Positions 18,834 through 25,440 of a DNA stretch of 64,000 bases are shown here, one piece after another. Numbering within the stretch: the first letter of the stretch is position 1; each line of letters begins with the position of its first letter. The position numbers were made by a program, and so were the translations under genes. Below the pieces are notes generated by a model. The model saw nothing but the letters and a program-made list of their open reading frames with translations, made no database searches and was not told the origin of the DNA. Source of the DNA: JBHJHP01 sp042219855 (GTDB lineage: Bacteria > Bacteroidota > Bacteroidia > Bacteroidales > UBA5342); NCBI RefSeq assembly GCF_042219855.1, contig NZ_JBHJHP010000001.1, positions 310,001-374,000 on the forward strand, written 5' to 3'.

Positions 18834-18864
18834 TTGTTACTGAACCTGAATATTCATAACTTTA
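18834..18864 (+). promoter_or_regulatory. Likely promoter of the small membrane protein gene
   Basis: TTG at 18834-18836, a 20-nt spacer and TAACTTTA at 18857-18864, one mismatch to TAnnTTTG. Transcription would begin near 18871, 20 nt before the ATG at 18891. Confidence 0.5.
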
Positions 18865-18890
18865 TTACCCGGTTTTTTAAATGTACAAGT

Positions 18891-19310
18891 ATGAAAAAGC
18901 TGTTTCTTCCTCTGTTTGTCCTGACGTGGGTTTTGGTCTTATCAGGCATAATTCTGTTCCAGACAAAGGAATCAGATTCAGAGATAATGGAAATTGTTTT
19001 TATTGTTGTGTTGGTTGCGTTTTTCATTTCCGGCATTGTGTTGAGTTACGGCAGGATTAAAGGCATAAAAGACGGATATACGCCTGAGGATGAAATGGCA
19101 AGGAAAATAGCGCATAAAGTAGCTGCCATTTCCTATTTTACATCGTTGATTTTCTGGTTGGGAATGGTGATTCTCCATCACTATGTTGAGATCAGTACTA
19201 AAAATTTGCTGGCATCCGGATTGATTGGAATGGCTTTAATATTCCTGATTTTGTGGATTGTGTTTACGGTTCGGGGTTTACCCGATGAAAAAGAGAAAAA
19301 GCGAGAGTGA
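18891..19310 (+). CDS. Small integral membrane protein, unknown function
   Basis: A 139-residue protein with about four hydrophobic segments (about 4-23, 34-52, 76-96, 104-125) separated by a conserved-looking charged loop 'DGYTPEDEMARKIAHKVA'. It resembles DUF2178-type small membrane proteins in layout, but I do not claim the family. The start is set at the ATG at 18891. An in-frame TTG at 18834 would add 19 residues but coincides with the predicted -33 element. It ends 17 bp from the convergent csx28. No function can be stated. Confidence 0.7.
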   Translation: MKKLFLPLFVLTWVLVLSGIILFQTKESDSEIMEIVFIVVLVAFFISGIVLSYGRIKGIKDGYTPEDEMARKIAHKVAAISYFTSLIFWLGMVILHHYVEISTKNLLASGLIGMALIFLILWIVFTVRGLPDEKEKKRE

Positions 19311-19326
19311 AGAGTAGTGATAAAGA

Positions 19327-19875
19327 TTAATCCACAATATTTTCAGTATTTGTTACTAATTCTCTTAAGGATTTGATTAAATCTTCCCTTATTTTGACAA
19401 TATCTTTCAGCAATTCTTTATTTTTAATTTTCATTTGGTCAGAATCTTCTTTCTGTGCATTATGATATAATCCTATAAAATGACCTCTTAGTTTGAAAAG
19501 GTTGCTTTTTATCTCACTGCTTAGAAAAATGCCATATCCTTTTGTGTAAAATATTTTTGTAACCTGTTTAAAAAAATATTCCGCATTTTTTCTTTTAAAA
19601 TACATAATCTTATTTCCTTCACTATCAGTTTCGCCTCTTTCCAGAATGTTCCGGGCATTATCATTTTCTGAGAAGTATATGATTAAAGCCCAAACAGCTT
19701 TATAAGCCTTTAAAGAATCTCTGTATTTTTGCTGCTTCTCTAAAAACTTTAATTCGGTTAGTTTTTGTTTTCTCCAAATTTTATGACCTATGATGTATCC
19801 TGTTATAGCCACTAGTATAATTACAATGGGATCAAGAATCACATCAAGCCATTTAAGTAAACATTCTGTATTCAT
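19327..19875 (-). CDS. csx28: Csx28-like accessory protein of type VI-B2 CRISPR-Cas
   Basis: A 182-residue protein directly after cas13b. The cas13b stop and this ATG share one base (TAATG), so the two are translationally coupled. A single hydrophobic segment at about 13-32 is followed by a basic stretch ('HKIWRKQK') and a helical, charged cytoplasmic part. This layout and length fit Csx28, the VI-B2 accessory that enhances Cas13b defence and is reported to form a membrane pore. Csx28 has a divergent HEPN-like motif; here the nearest candidate is Arg130 to His138 ('LRGHFIGLYHNA'), a wider spacing than RX4-6H. The assignment rests on size, topology and position. A Csx27 identity is less likely because that protein has several membrane helices. 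Confidence 0.82.
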   Translation of the reverse strand: MNTECLLKWLDVILDPIVIILVAITGYIIGHKIWRKQKLTELKFLEKQQKYRDSLKAYKAVWALIIYFSENDNARNILERGETDSEGNKIMYFKRKNAEYFFKQVTKIFYTKGYGIFLSSEIKSNLFKLRGHFIGLYHNAQKEDSDQMKIKNKELLKDIVKIREDLIKSLRELVTNTENIVD

Positions 19876-22859
19876 TAGTTAATTGTATTTTGTACGGTTT
19901 CCATCATTTTATCATAAATATTTCCAACTAAGTTAAGAATTTGGTTCGTGATTAAAATATCACTATCCAAATCAATGAGATTTTTTATTTTTTCATTAAA
20001 CACGATTTGATTATGCATAAATCTTTTACGCCATTCAGTCAAACCATCTCCAATCAATTCTTCTCCTGGAATTTCAATTTTGAACTTGTTTTTGATGAAA
20101 TTAAGGTATTCCCAATGTTTAACATATTCATGACCTTCATGCATTGTAGGTTCAAGTTCTGATGAAAATTTCGAATAAACTGTCTTCTCAAAAAGATAAA
20201 TCTTTTCGAAGATCTGTTTTCTACCCAAATCATATGCTTCTAACTCTTTAACAAGCCGGTCACGTTCAATAGGTACATGATTATCAAAATACTTCAGAAG
20301 GTTTTCCAAACGCCTGTCTTTTAAAAATCTTCTGAACTCACCATAACGTTTTATTGGTAACATATCAGTAACTATATACTCATTAAAAAGTGTTTCTGAC
20401 ATTGGATACATTATATCAAGGACATTGTTTTCTTTTATGTCAAATCCAACTTTTGATAAATCACCATCATTTATGGCAATACCTTCAGGCAATAATTCTT
20501 TTACCATAATCCAAAGCACCCTGTCAGTGAATTGCTGATGGAGAATGGATTTCTCAGATTTATAAATGTCTTTAATTTGATAATGTAGTTGCTTTGCTTC
20601 ATCAGATTCTTCATCAATTGTTTTTTGTTTTGCTTTTAAATTACTGACTATTTCCTGTGGTTGTAATTTAATTTTGTCAGCGTAAAATCTGGGTTTATCA
20701 TAAAAAGTTTGAGAGAGTTCATTTAACATCCTCTTTATGGCAAACGAAACATTATCCGATGATTTAAGATCATAGCCCTGATTCTGCAAAGCCTTTATAA
20801 CTGGCGGGTTAAAAAATCCCCTGGGAAGGAAAGGTGTGCCATCCTCATAGTTCTTTTCATGTGTCTTTTTGTCGAGTTGAATCATGTAGGCATAATCATC
20901 CAGAAAATCATCGACATTAAACCTTCTGTTTTTAAATTGTTCAAGTTCTTCATTCAGCCATTTTATTTTTTGTCTGTAGTACTTTATAAAAAAATCAGAA
21001 GTGACCTGACATTTAAGTACATTTATTTTATAAAGGAATGGATGTTTTTTGCTTGAAATAAAAAGCTTATGCGATTTGAAAAATTCATCAATATTAAATT
21101 TGTTCGATCTGAAATATGCAATACTTTTTTGTAAAAAATCATACTCCTGATCATTCAGCTTTAACTTATGCATTTCGCCACTTTTATCTTTATGATCGTA
21201 GGGAGGGGACATAAACACGATATCTCTGGCAAGTTGCTGAGCCATATCACCAATCTTAATCTTTTCTGCCCGGTCAATTAACCTGTTTGATTCTTTAAGC
21301 ATCTTTTTAAGGAATTCCTTGGTTTGTTTCCGGTTACTTTTCCATTTATAACCTAGCAGATAATACCTGACAGAATCAGGTAAATCATTAAATGAAATTC
21401 TTTTTTTTAAAAGAATTTCATTTAATATTTTCTTTCTTTTAAGCAGTTCCTTGTTATCTCCCTGATCTCTTTTCTTTTCCAAAGTGAAGTCGCCTACCGG
21501 TTTAATATTGCCTGATTGTACATCTGCAATAAATGTATTTATCTTGTTGAGATGCTCCTGAATGAAATCACCAGGAGACGTTTTTAAAAATCCTTTACGA
21601 TAAAGATACCCGTATAGAAAAATATTAGGCAGTTCATATGTACTCAGAATTGCTGTTGGTTTAGGATTATTTTTTCCCGGCAAAGGCCAGTTATTATATT
21701 TTTTACCGATTGAAATACCTATTCTGTTACCAACCAATCTGTATTTCGGATAAAAGGGATCAAAGTCATCAACTGAAATATTATGTTGTGTCCAGTAATC
21801 AGGGATCTTTTCTGCTGAATAATTTTCAAGTTCCCCAAATGTCCGTATTTCCTTTAAGATTTTTCTTTCCCTTTCAACAAGTATGTTTTTTTGATATTCG
21901 TCTTTTACCCATCTGCCAATCTGAATATGGAAGTGAATATCATTTAAAAGTTTAGATTCATCAAAATACCGCAACGCAAAGTAGGGGAAACGGTCACCAT
22001 GCCTTTTCATTATTGGCTGTTGTCCTTCATCAGGTTCAGTACCGGCTTCATCAGTCTTTGCAATAAAAAGTTTTTGGTCTTCTTCTCCTAAAATGCTGAA
22101 AAGTTCCTGTGGACATCTGGAAAGCTCATTTAAAATATCCAGTTTAAAATCTGAACTTTCGAGTTTGGGATACGGTAACCTGCAGCAATGTTCAGTAAAT
22201 GTTTCCAGGGTTGCCCTGAATTTATGGTCCCTGCTGTCTTTAAAACCTTTGATTCCTGCTAGAAACTGAAATGCATATTTTTTCTCCAAAAAGAAACAGG
22301 TAAAAAAACATAATCCCTTGAGTGTGAATTTTTCATTATCAGAATTTAGTTTGTACCAACCCTTTTCATCATTTTTTAATATAAAAAAATCCTCTGACGT
22401 AAAGAAACCACTCATTCTGTTTTCCGCTTTAGTAATGGCTAGGTCAAAATACGGTTTTAAATCAATGGCGCTGTAAGCTTCTAAAAAAGGATAGTGACTA
22501 CATGAATTCCTTAAATCGGTTAGTGTTTTAACAGCAGCCTTTAATTTTTCCGGCAGGTCTTTATATAATTCTTTATCTTCTATGTTCTTCCCCTGCCTTA
22601 AAAAAGGGAAATGTTTTACCAAAAGCTGGTTTCTGTATGCCAGTTCATCCGGTTTGTTTTTTCCGAATTTTTGATTCAGAATTTTTATATCGGTTAAATT
22701 TTCTTCCAGAACTGCATCGTTTGAACCTGTTAGTTCCAGACTTATATCCGATAAAATCAAATAGACACTGTGCTTTGCCATATTCAGGTAATGGGCAAAA
22801 TAAAACGGATGTGTTAATAATGTAATGTTCTCTTTTTGGGGTTGGTCGGGGTGTGTCAT
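19875..22859 (-). CDS. cas13b: Cas13b RNA-guided RNase (type VI-B)
   Basis: A 994-residue effector with two HEPN RNase motifs at opposite ends, the Cas13b hallmark: R-N-S-C-S-H at 117-122 and R-K-R-F-M-H at 944-949. The N-terminal 'FYFAHYLNMAKHSVYLILSDI' and the motif position near 120 match the family. Cas13b binds a crRNA with its repeat at the 3' end, cleaves matching RNA, and when activated degrades RNA nonspecifically. At 994 residues it is on the short side (well-studied members are about 1090-1230), but both catalytic pairs are intact. It is encoded with csx28, downstream of the array and on the same strand. No adaptation genes are nearby. The ATG at 22859 lies 24 nt after a -7-like element. 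Confidence 0.97.
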   Translation of the reverse strand: MTHPDQPQKENITLLTHPFYFAHYLNMAKHSVYLILSDISLELTGSNDAVLEENLTDIKILNQKFGKNKPDELAYRNQLLVKHFPFLRQGKNIEDKELYKDLPEKLKAAVKTLTDLRNSCSHYPFLEAYSAIDLKPYFDLAITKAENRMSGFFTSEDFFILKNDEKGWYKLNSDNEKFTLKGLCFFTCFFLEKKYAFQFLAGIKGFKDSRDHKFRATLETFTEHCCRLPYPKLESSDFKLDILNELSRCPQELFSILGEEDQKLFIAKTDEAGTEPDEGQQPIMKRHGDRFPYFALRYFDESKLLNDIHFHIQIGRWVKDEYQKNILVERERKILKEIRTFGELENYSAEKIPDYWTQHNISVDDFDPFYPKYRLVGNRIGISIGKKYNNWPLPGKNNPKPTAILSTYELPNIFLYGYLYRKGFLKTSPGDFIQEHLNKINTFIADVQSGNIKPVGDFTLEKKRDQGDNKELLKRKKILNEILLKKRISFNDLPDSVRYYLLGYKWKSNRKQTKEFLKKMLKESNRLIDRAEKIKIGDMAQQLARDIVFMSPPYDHKDKSGEMHKLKLNDQEYDFLQKSIAYFRSNKFNIDEFFKSHKLFISSKKHPFLYKINVLKCQVTSDFFIKYYRQKIKWLNEELEQFKNRRFNVDDFLDDYAYMIQLDKKTHEKNYEDGTPFLPRGFFNPPVIKALQNQGYDLKSSDNVSFAIKRMLNELSQTFYDKPRFYADKIKLQPQEIVSNLKAKQKTIDEESDEAKQLHYQIKDIYKSEKSILHQQFTDRVLWIMVKELLPEGIAINDGDLSKVGFDIKENNVLDIMYPMSETLFNEYIVTDMLPIKRYGEFRRFLKDRRLENLLKYFDNHVPIERDRLVKELEAYDLGRKQIFEKIYLFEKTVYSKFSSELEPTMHEGHEYVKHWEYLNFIKNKFKIEIPGEELIGDGLTEWRKRFMHNQIVFNEKIKNLIDLDSDILITNQILNLVGNIYDKMMETVQNTIN

Positions 22860-22882
22860 GGTACAAATAATTTAGTTTATAT

Positions 22883-22890
22883 CAAAAATA
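22883..22890 (-). promoter_or_regulatory. Possible -7 element for cas13b-csx28
   Basis: TATTTTTG on the minus strand fits TAnnTTTG and lies 24 nt before the cas13b ATG. No -33 TTG is found at the right distance, so this is a weak call. It is supported mainly by the terminator upstream, which implies cas13b needs its own promoter. Confidence 0.4.
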
Positions 22891-22994
22891 CACATATTCC
22901 TTAAGTATATAAATAACAGGCTGCTAATATTTCAATTACAAAAATGGTCCAATGCAGTAGAATCCGGGTTGTTTCGCGTCAGTTTTTTTAATGT

Positions 22995-23037
22995 AAAAAA
23001 CGCTCTGTCGCTTTATTGAAAAGCAACAGAGCGTTTT
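22995..23037 (-). terminator. Strong terminator at the end of the CRISPR array transcript
   Basis: Read on the minus strand, an 18-bp stem (AAAACGCTCTGTTGCTTT with AAAGCGACAGAGCGTTTT, one G-U pair) closes a 5-nt loop and runs into TTTTTT. It begins 2 bp after the last repeat. On the plus strand only four T residues follow, so it acts mainly on minus-strand transcripts coming from the array. Confidence 0.88.
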
Positions 23038-23039
23038 AT

Positions 23040-23998
23040 GTTGTTTTTACCTTTCAAAAATAAGGCATCTACAACGGCACGTACAGCAATAAGAGGTGTT
23101 GAAGAGTTGTTTTCACCTTTCAAAAATAAGGCATCTACAACGATTGGTGCGGATGAAATTGGAACATGCCTGTTGTTTTCACCTTTCAAAAATAAGGCAT
23201 CTACAACGTACTTGCTGCAAGAGAATATGCTCTTGGTGTTGTTTTCACCTTTCAAAAATAAGGCATCTACAACACACCGGATCAATATAAACTATTCAAT
23301 ACAGTTGTTTTCACCTATCAAATATAAGGCATCTACAACCTGCAATGCCAGATTATGTTCTGATATTTAGTTGTTTTCACCTTTCAAATATAAGGCACTT
23401 ACAACTTAATACAGCGTTTTCAATACCATATCATTGTTGTTTTCACCTTTCAAATATAAGGCACTTACAACATTACTAATCCAGTTGTTTTTGTTGCTCC
23501 AGTTGTTTTCACCTTTCAGATATAAGGCATCTACAACTTTTGTTTGTATTGTACGACAATGGCCTTAGTTGTTTTCACCTTTCAAATACAAGGCACTTAC
23601 AACTTCGGAACAAAACAATAAAATTTAAAGATAGTTGTTTTCACCTATTAAATATAAGGCATCTATAACCTGGAGAGTATTTCTCTTGGAGGTCTTGGAG
23701 TTGTTTTACCTATTAAATATAAGGCATCTACAACAAAACAGGACAAGAAGCTTTAGATAGCCTTGTTGTTTTTACCTATCAAATATAAGGCAAGTACAAC
23801 AAGTGCCCACTGAAGTAACATTGAAATACAGTTGCTTTCACCTTTTAAATATAAGGCATGTACAACGACTTTAGCGAAGTGAAGCACGAGCGAGCGTGTT
23901 GTTTTCACCTTTCAAATATAAGGCATTCAAAACGTGCATTCATTATCACACGCTGTTAGGCAGTTGTTTTTACTTTTTAAGCATTAAGCATCTACAAC
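23040..23998 (-). CRISPR. Type VI-B CRISPR array, 15 repeats and 14 spacers
   Basis: Repeats are 36 nt (one is 35) and spacers are 30 nt (two near 24000 are 31 and 29). On the plus strand a repeat begins GTTGTTTTCACCTTTCAA and ends TAAGGCATCTACAAC. The crRNA sense is the minus strand (GTTGTAGATGCC...TTTTTGAA...ACAAC), aligned by its TTTG-A-A core and ACAAC end with known Cas13b repeats. It folds as GCCTT/AAGGT with a loop of about 8 nt. Repeats at 23106, 23172 and 23238 are identical. Those toward 23998 degrade progressively, and the one at 23963 has about nine changes. Repeat starts: 23040, 23106, 23172, 23238, 23304, 23370, 23436, 23502, 23568, 23634, 23700, 23765, 23831, 23898, 23963. Confidence 0.97.
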
Positions 23999-24519
23999 TC
24001 CGTCCGTTTGCGGCATTGCTTCTAACGGTTTTCAAAATTACAGTAATTGAGCGAATTTAAAAATCCATTTTATATCATCAAAAGGTCATACGTTGAATCT
24101 AACCTATTAAATATGACTCATCCCAGACGTAATAAACAGATAGAATTGTAATAGCCCGGTAAGGATGACAGGTTTCTGCAAAATAAATCAAATTCTTTTT
24201 CTTATGATTAGTGTATGTAAACTCTTTCGGGACCTACGGCCCTCATTTTCCATTTTGATTGTGTTACTACCATACTACCGCCTCTACGAGGCTTAAATTT
24301 ATGTAGAAATCTTTTAGACAAAGCACCGGCGGTGCGCAAGTATGGTAATAGAATGATAACATAAAATTTTTGGAGCCCGATAAGGGTGAAAGAAATATCC
24401 GAATCAGAATCAGTATATTAGATGACCATTAGCTTCATGCTTGAATTTAAATCCCCCGTCCGTTATACAACGGACACCCCCTTTTCTGAAAGGGGGACAG
24501 CTCTGATTCCTGTATCTTT
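23999..24519. repeat. Gene-free stretch of Bacteroidota intergenic repeats
   Basis: No gene is seen. It contains 'TAGCCCGGTAAGGATGACA', related to the 'TAGCCCGGTACGGGCGACA' unit near 11670. It also has the inverted pairs 'GCACCGGCGGTGC' and 'GTCCGTTATACAACGGAC', and 'CCCCCTTTTCTGAAAGGGGG' just before the gntR end. That last hairpin may serve as a terminator. The start (24001-24030, 'CGTCCGTTTGCGGCATTGCT') looks like another dispersed repeat at the array's edge. Confidence 0.65.
24033..24040 (-). promoter_or_regulatory. Possible -7 element for the pre-crRNA
   Basis: TAATTTTG on the minus strand matches TAnnTTTG and lies 34 bp before the first-transcribed repeat. No TTG is present at the expected -33 position, so confidence is low. 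The minus-strand terminator at the other end of the array requires a promoter in this area. Confidence 0.35.
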
Positions 24520-25230
24520 TTAAAATATCCCCGTTAAGGCGTATTTAGAAGTGTTGCAATAAATGATGGAGTAGAAGTGATACCCGACACGGTTGGTTTC
24601 AATCTTTCTTTCCAGGTTTAAAACCGGACTGCCGGGTTTTATTTTCAGAAAGTTACTGATGTTATTGTCAGCAATTATCGCTTTCAGGTTTTGTTCACCG
24701 CCCTTAATTTCTACCTGATAGTTGGATCGCAGCACATCAAATAAGGACCGGTCTTCAAGCTTTAAAGTCGTAAACCTTGGCATATTGATGTTTGGCATAT
24801 AGCTGATATCATAAAAAATAGGATCATTATTTAAAAACCGCAGGCGTTCAAAATAAATACACCCCAACGCTTTAATATCATCATCAACAGGAAAAATGAA
24901 ATCTTCCGGCCAGGGGCGGATTTCCGGTTTTACAATAATTTTTGTTTTCAAATTCTGATCACCAACAGCCGAGGTGGTACTTTGTATGGAGAGAATGCCG
25001 ATATTTTTCGGCAAGGCATTTACAATACTTCCCTTTCCTTTCTGCTTCTTAATGTATCCGTCACTGACCAGGGCTGTTAAAGCCTGACGAACTGTGGGTC
25101 TGGTGATATTATGTATGCGGCACAGGTCATTTTCTGATGGCAACAGGCTACCCTCCGGATACATTCCGTTAATAATGTTCCGTCTCAGAATTTCATAAAG
25201 CCTTCTGTATTGCGGTAAATTCTGTTCCAT
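24520..25230 (-). CDS. GntR/HutC-family transcription repressor
   Basis: A 236-residue regulator. Residues about 7-74 are a GntR winged helix ('YEILRRNIINGMYPEGSLLP', 'SENDLC', 'RPTVRQALTALVSDGYIKKQ', 'GKGSIV'). Residues about 90-232 are a UTRA ligand-binding domain of the HutC subfamily, ending in 'LERKIETN.....YSIIYCNTSKYAL'. It is divergent from the dehydrogenase operon, with an operator palindrome across both promoters, so it very likely represses that operon and itself. The inducer is unknown and should be an intermediate of the pathway. Confidence 0.92.
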   Translation of the reverse strand: MEQNLPQYRRLYEILRRNIINGMYPEGSLLPSENDLCRIHNITRPTVRQALTALVSDGYIKKQKGKGSIVNALPKNIGILSIQSTTSAVGDQNLKTKIIVKPEIRPWPEDFIFPVDDDIKALGCIYFERLRFLNNDPIFYDISYMPNINMPRFTTLKLEDRSLFDVLRSNYQVEIKGGEQNLKAIIADNNISNFLKIKPGSPVLNLERKIETNRVGYHFYSIIYCNTSKYALTGIF

Positions 25231-25266
25231 TTTTGCCTGTTTTAGTGTGATTCAAAATCCAGCTTT

Positions 25267-25297
25267 CAAAAGTATGTAAAAAAAATTGTTTGGCCAA
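25267..25297 (-). promoter_or_regulatory. Promoter of the gntR gene
   Basis: Minus strand: TTG (25297-25295), a 20-nt spacer and TACTTTTG (25274-25267), an exact consensus. The -33 element touches the operator at 25297-25312, which fits autorepression. Confidence 0.72.
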
Positions 25298-25312
25298 CTT
25301 GTAAATACAAGT
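25297..25312. promoter_or_regulatory. GntR operator O1
   Basis: ACTTGTA-AA-TACAAGT, a perfect 7-bp inverted repeat with a 2-bp spacer, the half-site geometry usual for GntR proteins. It contains the -33 TTG of the rightward promoter and touches that of the leftward one, so one bound dimer could close both. Confidence 0.75.
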
Positions 25313-25329
25313 TTATTGTTATAAGTTTG
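25299..25329 (+). promoter_or_regulatory. Promoter of the dehydrogenase/aldolase operon
   Basis: TTG at 25299-25301, a 20-nt spacer and TAAGTTTG at 25322-25329, an exact TAnnTTTG match. The -33 lies within operator O1. The transcript would start near 25336, leaving a leader of about 105 nt that contains the second operator-like site. Confidence 0.75.
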
Positions 25330-25399
25330 TGGTGATTTTTGAATAATTCTCTGTTAATGGTTTATTCATAAAGATTTCAGAATGATTACATGTGTGTTA

Positions 25400-25415
25400 A
25401 CATGTAAATATAAGT
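25400..25415. promoter_or_regulatory. GntR operator-like site O2
   Basis: ACATGTAAATATAAGT matches O1 at 14 of 16 positions and lies 103 bp away, about ten helical turns. This spacing would allow two bound dimers to face the same side and loop the DNA. Confidence 0.6.
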
Positions 25416-25440
25416 TGATAAAAAATTGAAATAATATCAT

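Noticed and set aside
18834..18890. TTG start giving a longer small membrane protein
   Set aside because: The TTG coincides with the predicted -33 promoter element, and the ATG at 18891 directly precedes the first membrane helix.
23013..23370. Open reading frames across the CRISPR array, with a repeated 'VVDALFLKGENN' on the minus strand and similar on the plus strand
   Set aside because: The 66-bp repeat-spacer period is a multiple of three, so frames stay open by chance; these are the CRISPR repeats, not genes.
23867..23897. Spacer 13 as a self-targeting spacer (shares TTAGCGAAG with the repeat DNA near 11430)
   Set aside because: The shared stretch is about nine bases with scattered further matches, too short to claim a protospacer.
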